From positions 13,248 to 21,037 of the forward strand of contig DHGV01000084.1 of assembly GCA_002402945.1 (NCBI GenBank): a stretch of 7,790 bases of DNA. The letters run 5' to 3'. The DNA is from Pelotomaculum sp. UBA4789. GTDB taxonomy: Bacteria > Bacillota > Desulfotomaculia > Desulfotomaculales > Pelotomaculaceae. Below are positions 1 through 5,232 of this stretch, piece after piece. Both the position numbers and the translations under genes were made by a program. Position 1 is the stretch's first letter, and the number at the start of each line of letters is the position of its first letter. The notes below the pieces were generated by a model. That model was not told the origin of the DNA. It did no database searches and was given only the letters and a program-made list of their open reading frames with translations.

Positions 1-290
1 TGATCATAAATGTGTACTTCGACGCCGGGCTTTTCCAGCAAACCCGCCAGTTTGTCCAGCCGCCCGGCTGATTTGGTGTCTACAAGGATGACCCTTTTGA
101 CCAGGTCAGGTTCAATATCCCTGACTGTCCTGACGCGGAGGGTATCTTTGTGCAGGGCCATAAACTCATCAACATTTCTCAACAGGGGGCCGGCAAATAC
201 CATCACGGCGCCCGGGTAAATCTTCTGGGCGGCCACCATAGAAGCAAGGGCATCCATATCGGCATTGGTATGGGTTGTTATAATTTCCAC
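1..290 (-). CDS. DHH-family protein, N-terminal part (probable DHH/CBS-domain tRNA nucleotidyltransferase-like protein), partial
   Basis: The 5' end of a gene that leaves the window on the left; about 96 codons are visible. Translation from a GTG at 290-288 starts VEIITTHTNADMDALASM and reaches VHIYDH at the edge. The H-x-N-x-D-x-DA motif at residues 7-14, an ILVD strand near residue 74, and a final IYDH that looks like the start of the D-H-H motif are the metal-binding motifs of DHH phosphoesterases. In Clostridia an N-terminus of this type often belongs to a large DHH + CBS + poly(A)-polymerase/CCA-adding protein (family knowledge). The downstream domains are outside the window, so a simpler DHH exopolyphosphatase or nanoRNase-like protein is not excluded. 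The start is supported by GGGGAGG at 297-303, six bases from GTG, and by an extended -10 promoter just upstream. It follows trpB2 but sits behind a terminator, so it is probably a separate transcript. Confidence 0.78.
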   Translation of the reverse strand, partial: MEIITTHTNADMDALASMVAAQKIYPGAVMVFAGPLLRNVDEFMALHKDTLRVRTVRDIEPDLVKRVILVDTKSAGRLDKLAGLLEKPGVEVHIYD

Positions 291-296
291 GGCCCG

Positions 297-303
297 CCTC
301 CCC
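297..303 (-). promoter_or_regulatory. Ribosome binding site deciding the GTG start
   Basis: On the minus strand GGGGAGG lies six nucleotides before the GTG at 290-288. This is a strong Shine-Dalgarno match and fixes the non-ATG start of the DHH-family gene. Confidence 0.75.
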
Positions 304-320
304 TGTGCAAAATACGTTTC

Positions 321-329
321 ATTATACCA
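321..329 (-). promoter_or_regulatory. Extended -10 promoter for the DHH-family gene
   Basis: The minus strand reads TGGTATAAT (329 to 321), a perfect TATAAT with the TGn extension. No good -35 hexamer is present 16-18 bases upstream, which suits an extended -10 promoter. The predicted transcript start is near 314, giving a leader of about 24 nt to the GTG. The -35 zone (about 346-356) is occupied by a GGGGACACATC repeat piece that recurs at 473-483. Confidence 0.6.
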
Positions 330-362
330 CATCAGACAGCGGAAAGGGGACACATCATTTTG

Positions 363-390
363 GACGTGAGACGTGGGACGTGGGACGTGA
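363..390. repeat. Heptamer tandem array (4 x GACGTGR)
   Basis: Four contiguous 7-nt units read GACGTGA, GACGTGG, GACGTGG, GACGTGA. The array ends directly before the (A)TTGTAGG leader of a palindromic hairpin at 392-421. The same order (7-nt array, TTGTAGG, hairpin) recurs at 5083-5140 with diverged units, so the array looks like a module of a composite element. Confidence 0.8.
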
Positions 391-391
391 G

Positions 392-421
392 AATTGTAGG
401 TGCGACTTTAGTCGCACAAAA
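392..421 (+). repeat. TTGTAGG-hairpin repeat (subtype GTGCGAC/GTCGCAC)
   Basis: A perfect 7-bp stem (GTGCGAC 400-406, GTCGCAC 411-417) with loop TTTA, preceded by AATTGTAG and followed by AAAA. It has the same layout as the hairpins at 3541-3570 and 4945-4974 (opposite orientation), but the sixth pair is A-T instead of G-C, a compensated change. Confidence 0.85.
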
Positions 422-470
422 GCACAGATCCATCTGCTGCATTTATTGTTAAACGAGAACAGAAAGAGGA

Positions 471-505
471 ATGGGGACACATCCGAAACCAGGATATGTC
501 CCCAT
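471..505. repeat. Inverted repeat ATGGGGACA...TGTCCCCAT
   Basis: Two 14-nt arms (471-484 and 492-505) pair with a single mismatch around a 7-nt loop. A third half-copy, ATGTCCCCAT, follows at 511-520 and could compete for the left arm. A diverged copy of this hairpin lies at 3579-3614, and the half-motif GGGGACACATC also occurs at 346-356. In trpB2 transcripts this region lies just beyond the terminator. Confidence 0.75.
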
Positions 506-520
506 TAAAGATGTCCCCAT

Positions 521-552
521 TTAGAAAACGGGCGCCTGGTTAAGGGCGCCCG
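521..552 (-). terminator. Intrinsic terminator after trpB2
   Basis: On the minus strand a perfect 8-bp GC-rich stem (CGGGCGCC, 552-545, with its complement at 536-529) encloses an 8-nt loop and is followed by TTTTCTAAA. It begins 24 nt after the trpB2 stop codon. The T tract is short, but the stem is strong and the position is right. Confidence 0.75.
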
Positions 553-575
553 CTTCGTGTCATTTTAGTTTCAGT

Positions 576-1931
576 TTATACCTGCGGCAGGTTTGCCAGG
601 GATTTTTTCAGGCTTTCCTCCGGCAAGGGGAAGTCGATCAGCTTTTTCGCCAAATAGGCTTCGTAAGACGGCAGGTCCAGCAGGCCGTGCCCGCTCAGGT
701 TAAAGAGAATGGTCTTCGCCTCGCCGGCTGCTTTGGCTGCCAGGGCCTCTTCTATGGCGCCGTGGATGGCATGGGAAGATTCCGGCGCCGGTATGGTGCC
801 TTCACACTTGGCGAAAAGAATAGCAGACTCAAATACTGCGGTTTGTCCGTAGGCCCGCGCTTCGGCAATGCCGTCTTTCACAATCTGGCTGACCAGAGGG
901 GAGACACCATGATACCGCAGCCCGCCCGCGTGAATGCTCGGAGGCATGAAATCCTTGCCGAGTGAATGCATCCATAGCAGCGGTGTAAACCCGGCCACAT
1001 CACCGAAGTCATAGCCTTGAGTGCCCCTGGTAAGGGTGGGGCAGGCGCTTGGTTCCGTCGCTATCAGCCTCACTTTGGTTCCTTTTGTGATTTTATCGTA
1101 GGCAAAGGGGAAAGCGGTGCCGCCAAAGTTGCTGCCGCCGCCGCAGCAGGCAATAACCACATCGGGGTATTCGTCAACCATCTCCAGCTGCTTTTTGGCT
1201 TCCAGCCCGATCACTGTCTGGTGTAATATAACGTGGTTCAAAACGCTTCCCAGCGAATAGTTGGTATCTTCACGCCCGGCGGCATCCTCCACCGCTTCGC
1301 TGATGGCCATACCGAGGCTGCCCGGTGAATTCGGGTCTTTCTTCAGTATCGCCCGGCCGGTATTGGTGTTTTCACTGGGGCTGGCGAACATTTCAGCGCC
1401 AAAAGTCTCCATCATGGTGCGGCGGTAAGGTTTCTGCTGGAAACTTACCTTCACCATGTACACGGTACATTCCAAACCGAAGAAATTACAGGCCTGGGAC
1501 AGGGCTATGCCCCACTGTCCCGCTCCTGTTTCGGTAGCAAGCCTTTTTATGCCCTCGATTTTATTATAATAAACCTGGGGCACGGAAGTATTCAGCTTGT
1601 GGCTGCCGGCAGGGCTGACACCTTCATACTTGTAATATATTTTTGCCGGGGTATCAAGCGCTTTCTCCAGGCGGCGGGCCCTGAAAAGCGGCGATGGCCT
1701 CCAGAGTTTGTATATTTCCATTACCTCATCGGGTATCTCCACCCACCGTTCCGTGGTTGCTTCCTGCATAATCAGGCCCATCGGAAAGATCGGGGAAAGA
1801 TCGTCCGGACCGGCAGGCTGCTTCGTACCGGGGTGCAGCGCCGGCTTGGGCAGGTTCGGCATATCAGCCTGGATGTTGTACCACGCCCTGGGCATGTCCT
1901 TCTCATCCAAAAAGATTTTTACTTTACTCAA
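576..1931 (-). CDS. trpB: Tryptophan synthase beta chain-like protein, TrpB2 type
   Basis: A 451-aa pyridoxal-phosphate enzyme of the TrpB2 branch. TrpB condenses indole with L-serine to tryptophan; TrpB2 proteins are longer than the roughly 400-aa TrpB1 and are often not complexed with TrpA (family knowledge). Visible marks are the N-terminal MPRAWYNI/LPPKP-like extension, GSHKLNTS with the Schiff-base Lys112, ETGAGQWG with the likely catalytic Glu134, the glycine loop GGGSN at 264-268 for the cofactor phosphate, EPSACPTLTRG near 293-303, and SGHGLLDL at 413-420. The start is TTG (1931-1929), chosen because AAGGAG (1942-1937) sits five bases upstream; the first in-frame ATG is at Met13, inside the conserved region. 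No trpA or other trp gene is in the window. It follows pdp after a 128-nt gap with possible promoter sequences and ends at a terminator, so it is probably transcribed alone. An indole-salvage role is inference. Confidence 0.95.
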   Translation of the reverse strand: MSKVKIFLDEKDMPRAWYNIQADMPNLPKPALHPGTKQPAGPDDLSPIFPMGLIMQEATTERWVEIPDEVMEIYKLWRPSPLFRARRLEKALDTPAKIYYKYEGVSPAGSHKLNTSVPQVYYNKIEGIKRLATETGAGQWGIALSQACNFFGLECTVYMVKVSFQQKPYRRTMMETFGAEMFASPSENTNTGRAILKKDPNSPGSLGMAISEAVEDAAGREDTNYSLGSVLNHVILHQTVIGLEAKKQLEMVDEYPDVVIACCGGGSNFGGTAFPFAYDKITKGTKVRLIATEPSACPTLTRGTQGYDFGDVAGFTPLLWMHSLGKDFMPPSIHAGGLRYHGVSPLVSQIVKDGIAEARAYGQTAVFESAILFAKCEGTIPAPESSHAIHGAIEEALAAKAAGEAKTILFNLSGHGLLDLPSYEAYLAKKLIDFPLPEESLKKSLANLPQV

Positions 1932-1936
1932 CTCTA

Positions 1937-1942
1937 CTCCTT
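1937..1942 (-). promoter_or_regulatory. Ribosome binding site deciding the TTG start of trpB2
   Basis: AAGGAG with a 5-nt spacer to the TTG at 1931-1929. A second AGGAG lies just upstream within the same purine-rich stretch. This strong site justifies the rare start codon. Confidence 0.75.
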
Positions 1943-1982
1943 CTCCTCTCGACTATATGTATTGTGAAAATAGCTAAAGACA

Positions 1983-2016
1983 TTTTAACTTATAGAGGCT
2001 TAAACACGCAATACAA
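1983..2016 (-). promoter_or_regulatory. Candidate promoter for trpB2
   Basis: In the repeat-free gap between pdp and trpB2, the minus strand has TTGCGT (2011-2006), 17 nt, then TTAAAA (1988-1983). An overlapping alternative is TTGTAT (2016-2011), 16 nt, then TATAAG (1994-1989). Both are imperfect sigma-A matches in AT-rich DNA, so this is tentative. No T-box, leader peptide with Trp codons, or other attenuator is visible in the roughly 50-nt leader. Confidence 0.35.
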
Positions 2017-2059
2017 AAAACATTAATCTGCTGCCGTTCAGGAAAATATACGGCTTTTC

Positions 2060-3373
2060 TTAAAACATTTCCGGGACTGTGCCCAGCACGAGCCGCGCCG
2101 GCGGCGGTTTAATTTCACCAATCCGGTAAGCGCTCCGGACAAGCTCCCTGGCCTGCTCCAGCCGCTCTTTGCTGTTGGCGTGCGTTACCGCGAGGGCTTC
2201 CCCCTGCTTTACCGGATCACCGACCTTTTTCTTCAGGACGATGCCGACGGACAGATCAATCCGCGAGTCTATATTTTCCCTGCCCGCCCCCAGCAGCATG
2301 ACGGACCGGCCTATCGCTTCCGCGTTAATACCCTGAATGTAACCGGAGGCGAGCGCCGGTACATCTGCCGTAAATTCAGCTGCCGGCAGAATACCATCCT
2401 CCCAGGCGACCCGCGGGTCACCGCCTTGGGCAGTGATAAACTCGATAAATTTTTGCAGCGCCTGGCCGCTCTCCAGCAAGGTGAGCAATTTTGCCCTGCC
2501 CTCCGCTGTGCTTTCAGCTTTGCCCGCCAGCAGCAGCATCGCTGCCCCGAGTGACAGGCAGAGTTCCAGTAAATCCCCGGGGCCCTGGCCTTTCAAGGTA
2601 TCTATCGCTTCTTTTACTTCCAGGGCGTTGCCGATGGCGAAACCCAGGGGCTGGTCCATGTCTGTGATTAAAGCCACCGTCCGCCGCCCGACCCGGCTGC
2701 CGATGGCCACCATCGTCTGCGCCAGTTTAAAAGCGCTCTGCGTGTCCCGCATAAAAGCGCCGCTGCCTACCTTCACATCGAGGACAATGGCATCAGCGCC
2801 TGACGCCAGCTTTTTGCTCATCACACTGCTGGCTATGAGCGGGATGCTGTCTACAGTGGCGGTAACGTCCCTGAGGGCGTATAGTTTTTTATCCGCGGGC
2901 GCCAGGTGGCCGGTCTGCGCCACCACGGCGACCCCGATCCTGCGCACCTGGTCAATAAACTGAGCCGGCTCAAGCGTCACATTAAAGCCGGGGATGGACT
3001 CCAGCTTGTCCACTGTGCCGCCGGTATGTCCGAGGCCGCGGCCTGACATCTTTGCCACCGGCACCCCTGCGGCTGCGACCAGCGGGACCAGGACCAGGGT
3101 GGTTTTGTCCCCTACGCCCCCGGTGCTGTGCTTGTCCACCTTGATCCCGGGGATAGCGGACAGGTCTGCCTGTTCGCCTGAATCGCGGATAGCCATCGTG
3201 AGGTCAGCGGTTTCCCTGTCTCCGAGGCCCTGAAAATAAATAGCCATCAAAAGGGCTGACGCCTGGTAATCCGGTATCTCTCCGGCATTGTAGCCGGCAA
3301 TAAAATATTGTATTTCCCCGGCTGTCAGTTCCTTACCATTTCTCTTTTTCAGGATAATGTCGTACATACGCAT
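2060..3373 (-). CDS. pdp: Pyrimidine-nucleoside phosphorylase
   Basis: Reversible phosphorolysis of uridine, thymidine and deoxyuridine to the base and (deoxy)ribose-1-phosphate in the cytoplasm. From the ATG at 3373 the protein has 437 residues, close to the usual 430-440 for this family. KHSTGGVGDKT (81-91) is the glycine-rich phosphate-binding segment, and SGRGLGHTGGTVDKLE (110-125) is the thymidine/pyrimidine-nucleoside phosphorylase signature. Arg168, Ser183 and Lys187 fall at the base-binding positions known for the Bacillus enzyme. The C-terminal alpha/beta domain ends ...KPPPARLVLGTVPEMF. The open frame continues 63 codons upstream to 3562, but that part only translates repeat DNA; AAAGGAAG (3389-3382), eight bases before the ATG, and the family N-terminus MRMYDIILKKRNG fix the start. 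It lies downstream of deoB, whose product uses the sugar phosphate released here, so the two are probably one transcript despite the 331-nt repeat-filled spacer. Confidence 0.97.
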   Translation of the reverse strand: MRMYDIILKKRNGKELTAGEIQYFIAGYNAGEIPDYQASALLMAIYFQGLGDRETADLTMAIRDSGEQADLSAIPGIKVDKHSTGGVGDKTTLVLVPLVAAAGVPVAKMSGRGLGHTGGTVDKLESIPGFNVTLEPAQFIDQVRRIGVAVVAQTGHLAPADKKLYALRDVTATVDSIPLIASSVMSKKLASGADAIVLDVKVGSGAFMRDTQSAFKLAQTMVAIGSRVGRRTVALITDMDQPLGFAIGNALEVKEAIDTLKGQGPGDLLELCLSLGAAMLLLAGKAESTAEGRAKLLTLLESGQALQKFIEFITAQGGDPRVAWEDGILPAAEFTADVPALASGYIQGINAEAIGRSVMLLGAGRENIDSRIDLSVGIVLKKKVGDPVKQGEALAVTHANSKERLEQARELVRSAYRIGEIKPPPARLVLGTVPEMF

Positions 3374-3381
3374 ATCGTCAT

Positions 3382-3389
3382 CTTCCTTT
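3382..3389 (-). promoter_or_regulatory. Ribosome binding site of pdp, able to pair with the adjoining repeat arm
   Basis: AAAGGAAG with an 8-nt spacer to the ATG at 3373. In the mRNA, GGAAG (3386-3382) can pair with CUUCC (3397-3393), the last arm of the upstream repeat, across a 6-nt loop AGAAAA. Confidence 0.7.
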
Positions 3390-3392
3390 TCT

Positions 3393-3510
3393 GGAAGCAA
3401 GGGGAAGCAAGGGGACGTTCTTTTTGCTTCCACTCTGGAAGAAGCAAGGGGACGTTCTTTTTGCTTCCACTCTGGCATTTGCCGAAGCAAGGGGACGGTT
3501 CTCTTGCTTC
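3393..3510 (+). repeat. Three tandem copies of the 27-bp GAAGCAA/TTGCTTC core repeat
   Basis: Copies at 3404-3430, 3441-3467 and 3484-3510. Each is an imperfect palindrome with GAAGCAA and TTGCTTC arms around GGGGACGTTCTTT or, in copy 3, GGGGACGGTTCTC. The first two belong to an exact 35-bp direct repeat (3404-3438 and 3441-3475). A partial unit (GGAAGCAAGGG, 3393-3403) leads in. The array abuts the pdp ribosome binding site. Orientation is opposite to the cores at 3646, 5145, 5186 and 6177. Confidence 0.9.
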
Positions 3511-3514
3511 CCCC

Positions 3515-3570
3515 GTTGTGGGATCGGCTTTGGCCGAGCATTTTGTGCGGCTGAAGCCGCACCTACAATT
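3515..3570. repeat. Convergent pair of palindromic hairpins (BIME-like)
   Basis: One hairpin (stem TCGGC 3524-3528 / GCCGA 3533-3537, led by GTTGTGGG) faces a second in opposite orientation (stem GTGCGGC 3545-3551 / GCCGCAC 3556-3562, followed by CTACAATT). The TTGTRGG-type ends lie outward, as in paired REP units. The right-hand member, 3541-3570, is identical over 30 bp to 4945-4974. Confidence 0.8.
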
Positions 3571-3578
3571 GGGACCAT

Positions 3579-3614
3579 ATGGGGAACATATCCTGAATTC
3601 GGTTGTGTCCCCGT
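3579..3614. repeat. Diverged copy of the GGGGACA inverted repeat
   Basis: ATGGGGAACATATCC (3579-3593) and GGTTGTGTCCCCGT (3601-3614) flank TGAATTC. Both arms resemble the better hairpin at 471-505 but carry substitutions and a one-base length change, so this looks like a decayed copy. Confidence 0.5.
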
Positions 3615-3617
3615 CCG

Positions 3618-3704
3618 TTGTAGGGTCGGCTTCAGCCGACCAAAGGAAGCAAAAAGAACGTCCCCTCTGCTTCCCTCTGCTTCCCTCTGCTTCCTCTGCT
3701 TCCT
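3618..3704 (+). repeat. Composite palindromic element abutting the deoB stop codon
   Basis: Modules in order: TTGTAGG (3618-3624), hairpin GGTCGGC-TTCA-GCCGACC (3624-3641), AAAG, core repeat GAAGCAAAAAGAACGTCCCC... ending TGCTTC (3646-3673), then three further 9-10-nt CTCTGCTTCC units up to 3703. Read with transcription, it starts one base after the deoB TAA (3707-3705). Layout and orientation match 5117-5230 and 6154-6204. Confidence 0.88.
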
Positions 3705-4877
3705 TTAGATTTTAAACACCTGGCTCCAGAAGCTCTGCCCTACTTCAAACTGCAGGCCAAATATCTCTGCGACCGTGGCGGCAATGTCAGCGAAACTTTC
3801 CCTTATCCCGAGGTCCACCCCTTCCTTGATATGCTTCCCACATACCAGCAGGGGGACATATTCCCTGGAATGGTCAGTCGATTGTGTGGTGGGATCACAG
3901 CCGTGGTCAGCGGTGATTATTAACACATCATCATCTTTTAGTGAATTCAATAATTCCGGCAACCAGCGGTCAAGCTCCTCGAGGGCGTCTGCATAGCCGC
4001 GGGGATTGTTGCGGTGGCCGTACAGCATGTCAAAGTCAACGAGATTGGTAAAAACCAGCCCTTTGAGATCTGATTTCATCAATTGTAAAGCCTGTTCCAT
4101 ACCTGAAGTGTTTCCTTTGGCGGTCACAGTATTTGCTACACCCTGGCCGGCAAATATATCTGTGATCTTACCCACCCCGGTAACCAGCACACCTTGCTCG
4201 GTCAAGGAGTCCAGCAGTGTCCGTCCCACCGGCTTCAGGGAGAAATCATGCCTGTTCACTGTCCGGCGAAAGCTGCCCGGCTTGCCCTCGAAGGGCCTGG
4301 CGATCACCCGGCCCACGGCATGCTCGCCAACCAGCATTTCCCTGGCTATGGCGCAGATCCGGTACAGTTCTTCCAGCGGGATAATCCCCTCATGCGCAGC
4401 CACCTGGAAAACGCTGTCTGCTGATGTGTATACGATGGGGTAACCTGTTTCCATGTGCTGGGCGCCAAGTTCTTCGATAATGACAGTGCCGGAAGCCGCC
4501 TTGTTGCCGAGTACCCGGCGGCCTATTTTTTCCTCGTAAGATTTTATAAAATCAGGCGGAAAACCATTGGGGTAAACCGGAAAAGGCTGTTTCAGAATCA
4601 GCCCGGTAATTTCCCAGTGGCCGGTGGTCGTATCTTTTCCGGCTGATTTTTCAGCCATGCGCCCGTATGATGCTGCAGGGTTTTTTGCCGGCGGCACGCC
4701 TTCGATGGGAATGATGTTCCCGAGGCCGAGGCGGCCCAGGTTGGGCATATGCAGTCCGCCCACAGCGCGGGAAATATTGCCCAGGGTGTTGCTGCCCTTG
4801 TCCCCGTAATCCCCGGCATCCGGCAGCTCCCCCACCCCAACGCTGTCAAGCACAAACAAGGCAACCCGTTTAATCAT
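3705..4877 (-). CDS. deoB: Phosphopentomutase
   Basis: Interconverts (deoxy)ribose-1-phosphate and (deoxy)ribose-5-phosphate, linking nucleoside breakdown to central carbon metabolism; a cytoplasmic Mn-dependent member of the alkaline phosphatase superfamily. From the ATG at 4877 it has 390 residues, the normal length. LFVLDSVGVGELPDA (7-21) supplies metal ligand Asp11. KDTTTGHWE (81-89) holds the phosphorylated Thr85. DFDMLYGHRN (281-290) gives Asp283 and His288, ADHGCDPT (323-330) gives Asp324 and His325, and TDHSREY holds His336, so the full metal set known from the Bacillus enzyme is present. An ATG 33 bases upstream (4910) is in frame, but its extra residues would translate the ribosome binding site GGAGGT (4892-4887), so the shorter start is preferred. 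pdp lies downstream and xerD upstream. The TAA is followed after one base by a repeat element. Confidence 0.97.
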   Translation of the reverse strand: MIKRVALFVLDSVGVGELPDAGDYGDKGSNTLGNISRAVGGLHMPNLGRLGLGNIIPIEGVPPAKNPAASYGRMAEKSAGKDTTTGHWEITGLILKQPFPVYPNGFPPDFIKSYEEKIGRRVLGNKAASGTVIIEELGAQHMETGYPIVYTSADSVFQVAAHEGIIPLEELYRICAIAREMLVGEHAVGRVIARPFEGKPGSFRRTVNRHDFSLKPVGRTLLDSLTEQGVLVTGVGKITDIFAGQGVANTVTAKGNTSGMEQALQLMKSDLKGLVFTNLVDFDMLYGHRNNPRGYADALEELDRWLPELLNSLKDDDVLIITADHGCDPTTQSTDHSREYVPLLVCGKHIKEGVDLGIRESFADIAATVAEIFGLQFEVGQSFWSQVFKI

Positions 4878-4886
4878 AAAACCGTA

Positions 4887-4892
4887 ACCTCC
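4887..4892 (-). promoter_or_regulatory. Ribosome binding site deciding the deoB start
   Basis: GGAGGT with a 9-nt spacer to the ATG at 4877. It rules against the in-frame ATG at 4910, whose product would read through this site. Confidence 0.7.
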
Positions 4893-4944
4893 ATAAGATA
4901 CAATTCTCACAATCCATAATTATCCTGAAAATAAGCTTCAGCTG

Positions 4945-4974
4945 TTTTGTGCGGCTGAAGCCGCACCTACAATT
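4945..4974 (-). repeat. TTGTAGG-hairpin repeat (subtype GTGCGGC), exact copy of 3541-3570
   Basis: Stem GTGCGGC (4949-4955) / GCCGCAC (4960-4966) with loop TGAA, TTTT before and CTACAATT after on the plus strand; the family leader TTGTAGG reads on the minus strand. All 30 bases are identical to 3541-3570. It lies about 70 nt upstream of the deoB start, so the two copies bracket deoB as direct repeats. Confidence 0.88.
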
Positions 4975-5024
4975 CGAAAGCGCATTTCATTATTCTGATG
5001 ACTCCGCGTCATCGTTAAAAAAGC

Positions 5025-5048
5025 GCCAAGAGAACCGTCCCCCTTGGC
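5025..5048 (+). repeat. Variant core repeat with changed arms (GCCAAG/CTTGGC)
   Basis: The centre AGAACCGTCCCC is the same as in the core at 6177-6203, but the flanking arms are GCCAAG (5025-5030) and CTTGGC (5043-5048) instead of GAAGCAA and TGCTTC. Both arms changed and still pair perfectly. Confidence 0.65.
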
Positions 5049-5082
5049 CGTTTTCAATGACCGAAGTAATATGCAGGATAAA

Positions 5083-5115
5083 CCGACATCCGACGTCTGA
5101 CGACCGACGTCTGAG
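5083..5115. repeat. Heptamer tandem array (YYGACRN type)
   Basis: Units CCGACAT, CCGACGT, CTGACGA, CCGACGT and a partial CTGAG, each on a 7-nt period. The array directly precedes TTTGTAGG and a hairpin, the same arrangement as 363-421, although the heptamer sequence differs. Confidence 0.75.
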
Positions 5116-5116
5116 T

Positions 5117-5230
5117 TTGTAGGGTCGTCTTCAGTCGACCAAAGGAAGCAAAAAGAACGTCCCCCTGCTTCCCAGTCGACCAAAGGAAGCAAAAAGAACG
5201 TCCCCCTGCTTCCCCTGCTTCCCTGCTTCC
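5117..5230 (+). repeat. Composite palindromic element with a perfect 41-bp tandem duplication, abutting the xerD stop
   Basis: TTGTAGG (5117-5123), hairpin GGTCGTC-TTCA-GTCGACC (5123-5140, one T-T mismatch), AAAG, core repeat (5145-5171). Then an exact 41-bp duplication (5132-5172 and 5173-5213) carries the right hairpin arm plus a second core (5186-5212). Short CCCTGCTTCC-type units follow to 5230. On the transcribed strand it starts two bases after the xerD TGA (5235-5233). Confidence 0.9.
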
Positions 5231-5232
5231 GG

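Noticed and set aside
10..508. Plus-strand open frames opposite the DHH-family gene and in the 291-575 gap
   Set aside because: They are antisense to a clear coding region or run through repeats and the terminator, with no similarity or start signals.
2033..2054. GCCGT/ACGGC hairpin just after pdp as a terminator
   Set aside because: The stem is only 5 bp with a 12-nt loop, and on the pdp-sense strand no T run follows directly. The T run lies on the other strand, where there is no gene to terminate.
1932..2059. Tryptophan-responsive leader (T-box or attenuator) before trpB2
   Set aside because: The leader is too short for a T-box, has no run of Trp codons and no terminator-antiterminator pair.
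3404..3510. CRISPR array
   Set aside because: Three units with 37- and 43-bp spacing look regular, but the stretches between 27-bp units are only 10 and 16 bp, two of them share sequence, and no cas gene is present.
3374..3562. 63-codon N-terminal extension of pdp
   Set aside because: The in-frame extension only translates the core repeats and hairpins; the ribosome binding site, the family N-terminus and the normal 437-aa length all support the start at 3373.
3378..3715. Several 65-135-aa open frames on both strands in the deoB-pdp spacer
   Set aside because: All are made of the repeat units in different frames, with no ribosome binding site or recognisable protein.
4997..5013. GATGAC/GTCATC hairpin as a terminator or operator
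   Set aside because: A 6-bp palindrome with no T tract in the direction of transcription and no second copy; too little to call.
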